From: Mauremys mutica
Lineage: Eukaryota > Chordata > Testudines > Geoemydidae
Assembly: GCF_020497125.1 (NCBI RefSeq)
Contig: NC_059093.1
Coordinates: 24,056,120 to 24,120,119, forward strand
Direction of reading: 5' to 3'
DNA: 64,000 bases
Positions 11,896-22,424 of the stretch are shown here, piece by piece. Position numbers and translations under genes: made by a program. Below the pieces are notes generated by a model, which saw only the letters and a program-made list of their open reading frames with translations, was not told the DNA's origin and searched no databases. Each line of letters begins with the position of its first letter. Positions within the stretch are counted from its first letter, which is position 1.

Positions 11896-12091
11896 CAGGG
11901 CTGGCTCCAGGCACCAGCACAGCAAGCAGGTCCCTGGGGTGGTCAATGGAAAGGGGAGGCTTCAGCAGCAATTCGCCCCTCTCAGAGGGAAGGACTTTAG
12001 GCCAAAAGCAGCAGAGGTAGAGCTGCCGTTGATTGCAGCTTTTTTATTTTTTTTTCCACTTGGGGCGGCAAAAACACTGGAACTGGCCCTG
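11896..12091. mobile_element. hAT miniature element with perfect 8-bp duplication
   Basis: The ends cagggctggctccag and ctggaactggccctg form imperfect inverted repeats. The 8-mer CTCCATGG sits on both sides (11888-11895 and 12092-12099), as hAT transposases leave. At 196 bp it is non-autonomous. The counterpart on the right arm (59235-59283) stops inside the element, so the arm boundary lies here. Confidence 0.85.
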
Positions 12092-13077
12092 CTCCATGGA
12101 AGACAATTTGTTAAATCCCAGATGAGTGCAGTTCTATCAGTTCTCAGCCTGAGTCCTTAGGTCTTAATCCTGAGGATATTGTCCCACCATGGGGCCATTT
12201 CCCACCTCTCTTTCCTAGGGAAGCACAATTTTCCTTGCACAGACACAGGAACAGCAAGATCTTTCTCTGTCCCTTGTGCAAAGCAGGGGGCCAAATTCCA
12301 CGGAAACAATGGACAAGCAGGGGGCCCTGGGCACATCCAGCCCTGGCCGTGAGATGTTCCCTCCCCTCTTTCTTTATGCCCCTGTTGTTATTTCATGGAT
12401 TGTCTGGGATGGGGGAAAAGCTGAGTTCACTCCAGGTGGAGGGGAAAAGAACCCTGAAAATCTCAGGATCCAACCCCTGCTACCAAGATCACTGAGGTGC
12501 TGGGAATCTGCATGGGAAAGGGACTGTGTGAATTGTCAAGGTGGGGAATGAATAACAATTTACAACTAGATCCACCTCATTAACCACTGACACAGGCTAA
12601 TCCTGCTGCAGCTAGAAGGGAAACTGGGAGTGATTCTTTGCTGTTCAGCCATGGAAACAGTGACCCAATTGCACCACAGTGAATGTGCTGGGGAAAGCTG
12701 GACTTCACAGGCAGGTGGCAATAGCAGATCCTAGAAATACCTGGAGCTCCCCACAGCACTTTTACCACCAGGGTCAGATGTTTAGCGACTCACAGTGCCC
12801 CCTCCCCCTCCCATTACCTTCCAGCAGAAGGTGGCAGCACCCCCCACCCAATGCAGGGGAGAGGGCTGAGTGTATCTCTGCACCCTGAGTCCAGGACACC
12901 CACTCTCTCTGCCCCACACATCGAATCTGGCCCTGCTGCAAAGTGACCCCTAAGAACCAGCAGCCTCCAGGACCGCAGGTTTGGCTCTCAGAGCAGGGAA
13001 TGTGTCCCTCATGCTGCTTTTAGACCACTGGATGTTCTGGGAATAGGACAGCTCTGAGTGTAACCTGCAGCCCATCT

Positions 13078-13149
13078 GGGGTTGTAGCTTATTGGTAGAG
13101 CACATGATTTGTATGTATGAGGTGCTGGGTTCAATCCCCAACATTTCCA
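13078..13149 (+). tRNA. tRNA-Ala-bodied gene with anticodon TGT
   Basis: The body follows alanine tRNA: ggggttg start, tagctt-attggta-gagc D arm, and the G3:U70 pair that identifies alanine tRNAs. The anticodon loop is TTTGTAT, so the triplet is TGT (Thr codon ACA) where Ala has TGC. Mismatches lie at 5:68, 31:39 and 49:65, with G4:U69. A run of seven T follows at 13155-13161. The right-arm partner at 58201-58272 keeps TGC. It is either a pseudogene or an odd decoder. Confidence 0.7.
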
Positions 13150-13517
13150 AGTTCTTTTTTTCAACCTGCTGCTTTGCTCATGCCCAGCTGGGATGTGGCC
13201 CAGCAATCTCCCTGCAGGAATTTCAATCCTGCTGAGTCAGGGGCAAGTGTCAATTGCATGGAAGGTCGTTGGGGGGGGGTTTCTGCTCCTAAGTCACCTC
13301 TGTACATGTAAGATTCCCACCCGCTGTGCTGCTTGGGACAAGAGTAGATGAGAAGGGCGAATCCTCCAGCACTGGAGGGAAAGGTCCCATCTGCACAGAC
13401 TGAGAGGCAAGGAAACACAGGGGCAGTCAGTGCTCAGAGAGGAGAGAGGTCGGTGATTTACACCCAACAGGGGACACTGTCTTTTTGAGTATCACAGGGG
13501 TAGCTGTGTTAGTCTGG

Positions 13518-14503
13518 GGGCTTGGCTACACTTACAAGTTGCAGCGTTGGGAGTTACAGCGCTGGTCATGCAGCTGTGTAGGGCCAGCGCTGCAGTGTGG
13601 CCACACTGACAGCTACCAGCGCTGCAGTGTGGCCACACTTGAAGCACTTTCCAGCGCTGTATTGAGAGGTGCATTGTGGGCAGCTATCCCACAGAGCACC
13701 TCGTCCCATTTTGGCGCTGAGTATTGTGGGAAGGGGAAGGAAGTGTGCAGGTCATTCCGCTTCCTGTGTGTGCCAACGCCCCGTGGTGCATCGCTTCACA
13801 TCCCAGCATTCACTCTTTCCGGCAATGTTTGGCGCCATTGTGAGTGTCTTTCTGTTTTACTCTCTGTGTGAATCGCGATTTCTGTGGCAAATGGAGCCCG
13901 AGCTGCTGAGGACTGTGCTGATGAGTGTCGCCAGCACAACACGTTTGGCAGTCGAGCTATTCCTTCAGCTCCAAAGTGACAGTGAGGAGTCTGATGATGA
14001 TATCGATATCCATTCTCCTGCCGTGTGTGACACTAAAGTGCTTGTGGCATTCACGGAAATGCTCAGCACCGTTGAACGCCGCTTTTGGGCTCGGGAAACA
14101 AGCACTGAGTGGTGGGATCACATCGTCATGGAAGTCTGGGATGACACACCTGGCTGCAGCAAACAGGAAGGAGATTTTTAAAATTCCCGTGGCATTTAAA
14201 GGGCGGGTCACCTGAGGCAAGAGCAGTACAGTGCAAACTGATGTGCAGAGTGGCTGAACAGGAATTCTGGGATAACTCCTTATTCCCTGGAGGACAATTA
14301 AAGCGCTGGTGAGTGTCCACACCTGCTGAGCAGCGCTGGATCACCAGCGCTGCACTCCTTATACCCCTGCCGGGATGGGTTTTCAGCCAGCGCTGCAACC
14401 AGGGAGTTGCAGCGCTGGTTGTGCCCTGCAAGTGTGGACGGGGTGTTGTTGCAGCGCTGGAAAGCCTCCACCAGCGCTGCAACTTGTAAGTGTAGCCAAG
14501 CCC
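13518..14503. mobile_element. PIF/Harbinger deletion derivative
   Basis: The termini gggcttggctacac and gtgtagccaagccc are perfect inverted repeats, extended inward by repeats of 'ttgcagcgctgg'. A TGG duplication flanks it (13515-13517, 14504-14506). The right arm shows the uninterrupted Penelope sequence with a single TGG (complement of 57845-57847). The 986-bp element retains only the N-terminal transposase part and cannot move by itself. Confidence 0.85.
13891..14181 (+). pseudogene. Truncated Harbinger transposase N-terminus
   Basis: The frame encodes 96 residues from MEPELLRTVLM to a stop. Residues about 60-85 (VERRFWARETSTEWWD, then EVWDD) closely match positions 68-92 of the intact transposase at 21153-22424. 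The HTH and the DDE catalytic core are missing because of an internal deletion. A separate acidic run (SDSEESDDDID) is absent from the intact protein, so this is a different subfamily. Confidence 0.75.
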
Positions 14504-15128
14504 TGGATCTGTAAAAAGCGACAGAGTCCTGTGGCACCTTATAGACTAATAGACGTACAGGAGCATAAGCTTTCGTGGGTGAATCCCCACTTGGTCAGAT
14601 GAATGGAGTGGGAATTCTGTGCCTGGCTAGCCAACTACAAAAGCAGTTTCTCCTCCCTTGATGCTCACACCTCAACTGCTAGAAGAGGGCCTCATCCTCC
14701 CTGATTGAACTAACCTCCTTATCTCTAGACTGATTCTTGCCTGCATATTGATACCTACCCCTGGAAATTTCCACGACATTCATCTGACCAAGTGGGGATT
14801 CACCCACGAAAGCTTATGCTCCAATATGTCTGTTAGTCTGTAAGGTGCCACAGGACTCTTTGTCTTTTTGAGGCGAGTGCAGCTTGCTTGGATGGTGCTG
14901 ACGATGGATAGAAAAAAGTCTGGAGTCAATGACAGACGAGACCACAGAAGGGGAAGGGGAATGGCAGCCCCACAGAAGGTCCTGGGTGCTCAGATGCCCC
15001 AGTTATTGCACCCTGGCCTGTCCTAGAGAGAGAAAAGACACCGAGGGACCCAGCCCCCCTGCAGTGATCCCATGGACAAGAACCTGGCTGGGAGTGGGGT
15101 GAAGGTTCCCTGTGGGCAAAGGGGAGCT

Positions 15129-15250
15129 ATTATGAGCAGGAGAAAAAAACCTTTTGTAGTGATAATCAGGATGGCCCATTTCCAAGAGTTGACAGGAAGG
15201 TGTGAGTAACAGTAGGGGAACAAATAAACAAATAAACAAATAAACATGGG
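15129..15250 (-). mobile_element. Internal Penelope fragment inserted in the left arm only
   Basis: The stretch matches the 3' UTR of Penelope-like copies at 25380-25520 (+) and 63640-63760 (-) but has neither terminus. The right arm lacks it and joins the flanking words gagct and gaaat directly. An octamer 'aaataaac' is expanded to about three copies near its end. Confidence 0.7.
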
Positions 15251-16700
15251 GAAATCCCTCAGTGTCCTGGAATTTAAGCAATGGAAGCTTCAAACCCTGC
15301 AGGGGTGTTGGCTGAGGTGCGTCAGCAGAAGGTTGGGCTGGACAGGGGCGGCAGGTTTGTATAATTTTTGGTCATTCCCAGAATGGGACCAAGTCCTGCC
15401 CCACCCCACAGCTGTGTAAGGCTCTGGTGGGGAGTTTGGGTGAGGGAGGGAGAGGGGCTGGGCTCTGGGAGAGAGTTTGGGTGCAAGGTCTGGGCTCAGT
15501 CAGGGGGTTGTGCTGCAGGAGCGTGTGTGGGGGGCAGGGTCTTGGAGAGAGTTTGGGTGCAGGTGTGGGGGTCTGGGTTGGGGGTGCAGGAGAGGGTGAG
15601 GGGTGCAGCATTTACCTCGGGCATCTCCCAAAAGCAACCCGCACCCCCTTCTGGCAGCAGCCCCTAAGTGGGAGGGCAGGGGGTGTCTCTGAGCACGGCT
15701 GCCCGCAGACTCCACCCCTGCAGCTCCCATTGCCACAGTTCTCAGAGTTGGCTCTCGGGGCGGGGGCAGCACGTGGAGACCCCCCCACCCCAGGGGCCGC
15801 AGGGACGTGCCAGCCGCTCCCGGGAGTGGCATGCCACATGGAGCGAGGGTGGGCAGGACACCGCCTTAGCCCCCTTGTGCTGGGGGTGGTGGTGGCAGGG
15901 GTCCTTGGGCTCTTTTAAATTGCCCAGGGGCAGCAGGCGAGACCAGGGGAGACACTCCCAAGGGCCTAACGTTACTTTGCACAACAATAAATCTTGGAAC
16001 AGGACAGAAATAAAATGGCAGCAGAACCTAAGGAATTAAAAGCCTCCAGATTCTTGTGTGTGCACTGACTCCGGACGGAAACTGTAATTTGACTCGCTTT
16101 GTGTCTGCGGCCGGTAAAATATCAAGGCAAAATCATTGCAGTCATTGTGACCGTGGGTTTGAGGAGGCTTTGGTCTTATTAAAATGTAACTAGCATGTTA
16201 CACTTGTGTTTTTAAAGGTGGCTTCCCCAAGCAATCCCAAGTTGTTCTTCCCACAGCTGGCTGATGGGGGTTAACAGGGGATCTCCCCAATCTGGGGGAA
16301 TCTCTCTGGGCCCCACTGTTAGTTCTCCATCCTTTCTCCCCCTAATCACAGACACCCCTCCCCTCCCCATTATCAGTGTTTTGGAGCGACCCCTCCCTCC
16401 CTTGATGGGATACAGACTCTGTGACAGAGACTGACTGGGGCTCCTCTCTGCACGGCCCCCGTGGGGAAGGAAAGAGACAGGGTGAGGCGGGGCGGGGAGG
16501 CAAGGGGGAGAAGATGGGGCAGGAGTCAAATGGGACTAAACCAGAATAGAGGAGATTTTCTTCCTGTTAAAATGTCCTGGAGTCTCATAACTGAAAAGCC
16601 GCATCTTGAGTTAGGTTTGATGCATCAGCCTTTCAATTACCAGGCAAAGGTGTGAACCCCAGAGACTGATAACTGCCTGCTTCCCAACTTTCTTAGAGAA

Positions 16701-16776
16701 GCACCTGCAGTGGTTCAACTGATTGGTATAAAAAGGGATACTGCTGGGGTTATGAGTTCAAGCCTTGTCTGAAGCA
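16701..16776 (+). pseudogene. tRNA-Ile (TAT)-derived pseudogene
   Basis: The 3' half 'ggttatgagttcaagcc' and the D-arm region resemble the intron-containing Ile-TAT gene. The anticodon arm is lost and the acceptor no longer pairs well. Its partner at 55707-55776 (minus) keeps a better D arm and end, showing both descend from one gene. Confidence 0.55.
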
Positions 16777-17079
16777 CTGGTGTTTGTTACCTGTGTAGTT
16801 TCCCCAACGTGATTTGTCCAATGCATAGGGAAAAGAGATTGAGTTTTAACATGTGGCGGTAGGTGCACAGCTTGGAAACATCCCCCCTGTGCTGCCATTA
16901 GCTCCAGTACATTATTCACTGGCAGGGAGAATTGATTTCTTTGCTCCTGTGAAAGCCGCCAGGACAGGTCTGTGGGCACCAGATCTCCCTGCTTTTTCCA
17001 GCACACCCCTGTCTCCTTCCCTGCCCCAGTCACTGCTGTAGGAGGATCCTATATGTACTGAGCCTAAACATTTCACTGG

Positions 17080-17146
17080 GTCTTCTTAGCACAGTTGGCA
17101 GCATGTCAGTCTCATAATTTGAAGGTCTCAAGCCTCAGAGAAGACA
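17080..17146 (+). pseudogene. tRNA-Met (CAT) with T-arm deletion
   Basis: The acceptor strands gtcttct and agaagac pair perfectly, and the anticodon arm TCAGT-CTCATAA-TTTGA carries CAT. At 67 nt it is six bases short, all missing from the 5' side of the T arm, which removes the B box. The right-arm partner at 55315-55387 has the full T arm, so the deletion followed the duplication. Confidence 0.8.
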
Positions 17147-18371
17147 ATGGTTCTGTTTCTTGCTTTGGATTTTCTAAAGGAATTCAGAGAAAGGAAAGTG
17201 GTTTTTAGACAACCTCCCACCCATCTAACACACAGAGACTTTTCCAAGGCATTAACTTTTCCTTCTCTGTGCAGTTTGTAGTCTCCATAGAGCAAAATAA
17301 ACCAAAAACATGCAAGTCTAAGCCTATTACAGTACAAAACTCAATACAGATCAAATCTCACCCTCAGAGATCTTCCAATAAACTTCTTTTGCAGACTAGA
17401 CTTATTTCTTGTCTGGGCCCAATCTTTTCGCCTGGTACAGTCCTTGTTCCAGCTCAGGTGGTAGCTAGGGAATTTCTCATGACTGCAGCCACCTTTCTTC
17501 TGTTCCACCCCCTTATACAGCTTTGGTACAAGGCAGGAATCTTTTGTCTCTCTCCTGGGGAAGAGCCCCAGGTTTAAGATGGATTCCTGTACCAGGTGAC
17601 ATGGTCACATGTCCTGTGAGACCCCCAAGCCTTCATTCTTCCTGGCCTGACTCACAGATGGTGCAGGACAGAGCCATCTCCAATCAATTGTCCTGGTTAA
17701 TGGGAGCCATCAAGAATCCAAACCACTATTAATGGCCCACACTTTGCATCATTACAACAGGACCTCAGAGTTATAGTTCATATTTCTAGTTTCAGATACA
17801 AGAATGATCGGTTCATACAAATAGGATGAACACACACAATAGATAATAAGCTTTGTAATGATACTGTACAAGAGACCTTTTGCAGGAAGCATGTTCCAGT
17901 TACATTATATTCACAGGTTTCAGAGTAGCAGCCATGTTAGTCTGTTTCCGCAAAAAGAACAGGAGTACTTGTGGCACCTTAGGCCTGGTCTACACTAGGA
18001 TCTTAAATCGAATTTAGCAGCGTTAATTCGAACTAATCGCTCAACCGTCCACACCAGGAAGCCATTTAATTCGAACTAGGGGGCTCCTTAGTTCGAATTT
18101 GGTACTCCACCCCGACAGGTGGAGTAACGCTAAATTCGCACTTGCTAGCTCGAATTAGGCTAGGTGTGGATGCAAATCGAACTTAGTAGCTCCGGGAGCT
18201 ATCCCACACTGCACCACTCTGTTGACGCTCTGGACAGCAGTCCGAGCTTGGATGTTCTGAGCAGCCACACAGGAAATGACCCGGGAAAATTTGAAATCCT
18301 TTTCCTGTCTGGACAGTTAGAATCTCATTTCTTGCTTTGACATCGGGGCGAGCTCCGCGGCACCTGCAACG

Positions 18372-20237
18372 ATGCAGAGCTCTCCAGCAGAGGAGTCAGC
18401 CCAATGCAAGAATAGAAAGAGATCCCCAGCATGGACAGACCGGGAAGTCCAGGATCTGATCGCTGTGTGGGGCGAGGAGTCTGTGCTGTCGGAGCTGCGC
18501 TCCAACAAGCGTAATGCAAAGACCTTCGAGAAGGTCTCCCAAGCCATGACACAGAAAGGATACAGCCGGGATGCGATGCAGTGCCGCGTGAAAGTCAAGG
18601 ACCTGAGGCAAGGCTATCAAAAAGTCAGAGCGGCAAACGGACGCTCCGGAGCACAGCCCCAGACATGCCGCTTCTACGAGGCACTGCATGCCATTCTAGG
18701 TGGGTCTGCCACCACTGTCCCACCAGTGACCGTGGACTCAGTGGATGGCATAGTGAGCCAGGACAGTTCCTACTCGATGTTCGCCAATGGGCAAGACGAC
18801 GAAGGGTCCGTGGAGGAAGGCGCAGGCGACAGCGAACACAATGCCGCTTTCCCTGACAGCCAGGATCTCTTCATCACCCTCACAGAGATCCCCTACCAAC
18901 CCTCACCGGCCGTGAACCCGGACTCCGAGTCAGGGGAAGGATCAGGCGGTAAGTCGTATAAACAAGAAAATATTTATTTGCTCGAAAACATGTATACCAA
19001 AAATATAAATTCTATCTATAAATACTATATCTAAAAGTTTTTAAAGGGAAACTAAACGAACAGTAGGTCTACACAGATTGGGATGGAACAATAGTCCTCC
19101 ATGGACAATTCCACAAATGCTTCAAACAGTTCCTCAAATACCCTCCGCAGGAGGTTTCGAGGAAGAGGTGCCTTATTTGGTCCTCCGGTGAAGCTCACTC
19201 TTCCACGCCACGACATCCTCAGATACAGGGGAACCATCGCCTCTACCAGCATGGCCGCGTAGGGTCCCGGTCGGTGAAGTGCTTCCCTTAACATCCTTTC
19301 TTTCTGCACTCGAGAGACACGCCTCAGGGTAATCTCGTTACTGAAGTGCTGCATCTAATTAGGGCAATTAGCGAATAGTTACTGTTCTTAATGGTTTACT
19401 TATACTTTGCATAACAAAGCCCCGCGCTTAGCAGCCACGTGCTGTAGGCCACACAGGAAAAGCATACATTGATCTTTCCCCTGCAGTGTCGGGAGTGGCT
19501 GCAAAAGGGTCATAGTATCTGATTTCCAGATTGCCTTTAGCACGACGGCACAGCTATCCGTTAACTGATAAGCATAATGTACTGTAAGGCTTACCAGGAC
19601 TCTCTGCTAGAGGGATTCTGCTATCTCTCCCGACTTCTCCGCTCTCCTGTTCAATGGCGCAGCCAATCAGAGCGTAGGCCAAAATGTTGTGCTTCTCTGG
19701 AGACCACGTGACACTTGTTGTCCGGTACGGTCTTCTTCATAGAAATTGACTAGACGGTGTTCACTGTTCGCCAAAATGTATCTGTACAAGGAAATCACTA
19801 ATTTTCCCCATCACACAGCTTCGGCTCCTTCCCGGACTGCCCCGGCATCCCCCTCGCAGAGACTGGCAATGATTAGACGGCGAAAGAAGAAGACTAGGGA
19901 CGACATGTTCGGTGAACTGATGGCCTGCTCCCGAGCAGAGGCTGCAGAGCAGAAACACTGGAGGGAGACCCTATGTGAGCAGCATCGCACACTCATGGAA
20001 CGTGAGGATAGGTGGCGGCAGGAAGACCAGCAGACCACCCAAACGCTGCTTGGTCTCATGAAGGAACAAACGGACACGCTTCGTCGCCTTGTTGATGTCC
20101 TGCAGGACCGCAGGCTGGAGGACAGGGCCCCCCTGCAGTGTCTCTGCAATCGCCCTCCCCAGCCAAGAAGTCCTGGCCCCCCCTCACCCAAAAGTACAAG
20201 ACGGAGGGGTGGTAGAGGCCGTGAGAACTGTCACTGA
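18372..20237 (+). CDS. Harbinger ORF1, Myb/SANT-like DNA-binding protein (two exons)
   Basis: Harbinger elements need a second protein that helps the transposase enter the nucleus and bind DNA; this is that gene. Exon 1 (18372-18948) encodes a trihelix/Myb-SANT-like domain at about residues 18-107 with the Trp-containing start PAWTDREVQDL. A strong donor GGTAAGT begins the intron at 18949. The acceptor CATCACACAG ends at 19818 and joins in phase to exon 2 (19819-20237), giving a predicted 331-residue product. Exon 2 is basic and coiled-coil-like (RRRKKK, then Glu/Arg/Gln-rich helix), ending in a Pro/Arg-rich tail. AATAAA lies at 20357. Without splicing, the exon 1 frame would end at 19034. 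No disabling mutation is seen. The splice prediction is inferred from sequence only. Confidence 0.85.
19052..19354 (-). CDS. Unidentified 100-residue ORF in the ORF1 intron
   Basis: I do not recognise this frame. It starts MQHFSNEITLRR, is rich in Arg, Leu and Glu, has one Trp near residue 50, and ends in CVDLLFV. An AATAAA signal on the same strand (complement of 18973-18978) lies about 75 bases past the stop. Directly before the ATG is a polypyrimidine-poor but plausible splice acceptor ending in CTAATTAG, so it might be a terminal exon. It lies entirely inside the intron of the opposite-strand Myb-like gene and downstream of the transposase. It could be a third element protein, a captured exon, or chance. 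Confidence 0.4.
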   Translation of the reverse strand: MQHFSNEITLRRVSRVQKERMLREALHRPGPYAAMLVEAMVPLYLRMSWRGRVSFTGGPNKAPLPRNLLRRVFEELFEAFVELSMEDYCSIPICVDLLFV

Positions 20238-21152
20238 ACCAGAGCAGAGCGGCCGTGTACCCCGCACTTCTCACGTTAGAAATTTGTAGAAGTGCTTCCC
20301 TTATAGGCTCAGCCAGTCCCAAATCCAAGGTTCATCCCCCCACTGTTTATTAGATTAATAAAAGATGTTTGCTGTTAATCACTGTTTCCATCATGTCTTT
20401 CCTGTCAGAGGATTTTTCGGTGTATGGGGTGGACAGGGGTTTCATACTTGCACGGTATAGCCTACAGTACCAGGGTACAGACTTGGGGAAAGGATCAACT
20501 GCGGGGCACACACACACTGCAGTCAGTAGGCACCAGGGTCATTCTGTGTTGTGTATGCTGCCCCTGATCATTTCGTAATGTGTATGCTTGTCCAGGTTCC
20601 TAGCGCCTGCCATGCCATTACTGTGAAGGCAGGCTGCCCTTACGATGCACTTGCAACGGATCCACGAGCCTATCCACTGCCCTGAGCCCCAACAAGAGCC
20701 CTCATCCACGGACAGATAGTCACCCTTCTCCCACACCCATCACCCCTTCCCACGCAGAAACCCGCAGCCCACTGCCGTCATCCAAACCCCTATGCAAAGA
20801 AGGCACCACTCGCCCCTTCCTGCAAACCCTCCCCTTCATGCAGAACCACTGTCATCCGTCCCCCACCCCAGGGACCTATGTAGGAGCAGGAGGATGTCAG
20901 TCCTCTATGGAGGAAGCGGTCTGTACGTCAGTGCACACCGTGCCCAGCACAGTATGCGTCCATGTCTCAACACCAGAACAGAAATGCAAAGTAAAAGAAA
21001 GATTTATTAATAATGAGTGTAACAATTAATTTGCTTAAAAACGTGCTTTGGAAGTGGGGGAAACTTGGAGAACGCGGCATGTAGCCGCAGATCCAAATCG
21101 ACACAAACTGACACAGGCCCAGGGTCAGTTTCTCTTGAAAGCAAGTGGAGAG

Positions 21153-22424
21153 TCATAGGTTACCCTGATCTCCGAGGAAACTTGCTTTCAAAGCCTCCCG
21201 GATACAGAGCGCTTCCCGCTGGGATATTCTCTCGGCATGGGTGTCTGGCTGAGCGTAAACTGCAGCCAGGCGATTTGCCTCAAACTCCCATCCGGACAAA
21301 AAGGCCTCGCCCTTGCTCTCACACAGATTGTGCAGCACACAGCATGCAGCAATAACTACGGGGATATTCTTTTTGCTGATGTCCGAGCGAGTGAGTAAGC
21401 TCTGCCATCTCCCCTTGAGACGTCCGAAAGCACACTCCACCACCATTCTGCACTTGCTCAGCCGGTAGTTGAAGAGTTCCTTCTCTCTGTCCAGGGCGCC
21501 TGTATAGGGCTTCATGAGCCAGGGCATTAGCGGGTAGGCTGGGTCCCCGAGGATCACTGTAGGCATCTGCACATCCCCAACCGTTATTTTGTGGTCTGGG
21601 AAGAAAGTACCTGCCTGGAGGAGTCTAAAGAGACCAGAGCTCCTGAACACACGCGCCTCATGAACCTTGCCCGCCCACCCGACGTTGATGTTGGTAAAAC
21701 GTCCCCTATGGTCCACCAGTCCTTGCAGCACCATGGAAAAGTAGCCCTTTCGGTTAAAGTAATCGCTGGCCTGGTGGGCCGGTGCCAGGATAGGGATGTG
21801 AGTCCCATCTATAGCCCCACCGCAGTTTGGGAATCCCATTGCGGCGAAGCCGTCTATGACAACCTGGACGTTTCCCAGGGTCACCACCTTTGAGAGCAGT
21901 TGCTCAACGATTGTGTGGGCTACTTGCATCACAGCAACCCCCACGGTAGATTTGCCCACGCCAAAGTGGTTCGCTACTGACCGGTAGCTGTCTGGCATGG
22001 CAAGTTTCCAGAGGGCTATGGCCACTCGCTTCTGCACACTCAGGGCTGCTCGCATCCGGGTGTCCTGGCGCTTCAGGGCAGGGGACAGCAAGTCACACAG
22101 TTCAAGGAAAGTGCCCTTACGCATCCTGAAGTTTCGCAGCCACTCTGTGTCATCCCAGACCTGCAGCACTATGCGGTCCCACCAGTCCGTGCTTGTTTCC
22201 CGGGCCCAGAATCTCCGTTCCACACCATGAACGTGACCCATTGCCACCATGATCTCCACTGCCCGGCGTACCCTGCTTTCTGAGAGGTCTGCGCCACTCT
22301 CCTCACCGCGCTGCCGGAGCCTCCTCGCCCGATTTCTCAGCAGCTGACTGTTGCAGAGGTGGACGATAAGGTGCGAGGAGTTGACAACGGCCATAAGTGC
22401 AGCGATGATCGCAGCGGGCTCCAT
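21153..22424 (-). CDS. PIF/Harbinger DDE transposase (HARBI1-like)
   Basis: The 423-residue frame is uninterrupted and has the length of family members. An N-terminal region (to about residue 120) is followed by a helix-turn-helix with LSVQKRVAIALW and YRSVANHFGVGKSTV (about 128-168). The IS5-type catalytic core shows Asp206 in AIDGTHI, Asp294 in LGDPAYPL and Glu330 in VVECAFGRLKGRW, spaced as expected. The element cuts and pastes itself using TTA-like targets. AATAAA on the same strand is the complement of 21003-21008. Its N-terminus resembles the relic at 13891-14181. The intact triad and frame suggest a recently mobile copy. It lies inside terminal repeats, so it is not the host gene HARBI1. 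Confidence 0.93.
   Translation of the reverse strand: MEPAAIIAALMAVVNSSHLIVHLCNSQLLRNRARRLRQRGEESGADLSESRVRRAVEIMVAMGHVHGVERRFWARETSTDWWDRIVLQVWDDTEWLRNFRMRKGTFLELCDLLSPALKRQDTRMRAALSVQKRVAIALWKLAMPDSYRSVANHFGVGKSTVGVAVMQVAHTIVEQLLSKVVTLGNVQVVIDGFAAMGFPNCGGAIDGTHIPILAPAHQASDYFNRKGYFSMVLQGLVDHRGRFTNINVGWAGKVHEARVFRSSGLFRLLQAGTFFPDHKITVGDVQMPTVILGDPAYPLMPWLMKPYTGALDREKELFNYRLSKCRMVVECAFGRLKGRWQSLLTRSDISKKNIPVVIAACCVLHNLCESKGEAFLSGWEFEANRLAAVYAQPDTHAERISQREALCIREALKASFLGDQGNL

Larger units (their letters stand above)
13489..14872. mobile_element. Penelope-type tail-to-tail fragment
   Basis: The sequence opens with 'ggggtagctgtgttagtctg' and 'agtcctgtggcacctta' and closes with 'taaggtgccacaggactc', so two element tails face each other around a short 3' coding and UTR remnant. 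The same insertion is on the right arm at 57483-57873, so it predates the duplication. A Harbinger derivative at 13518-14503 interrupts it. Confidence 0.7.

Noticed and set aside
15368..15990. Gly/Pro-rich collagen-like or secreted protein frames
   Set aside because: Frames open on both strands of GC-rich repeat sequence; the mirrored copy at 56480-57090 does not keep the same frame.
18372..22424. Transposase and Myb-like gene as domesticated host genes
   Set aside because: They sit inside terminal inverted repeats with target duplications and are missing from the paralogous arm.
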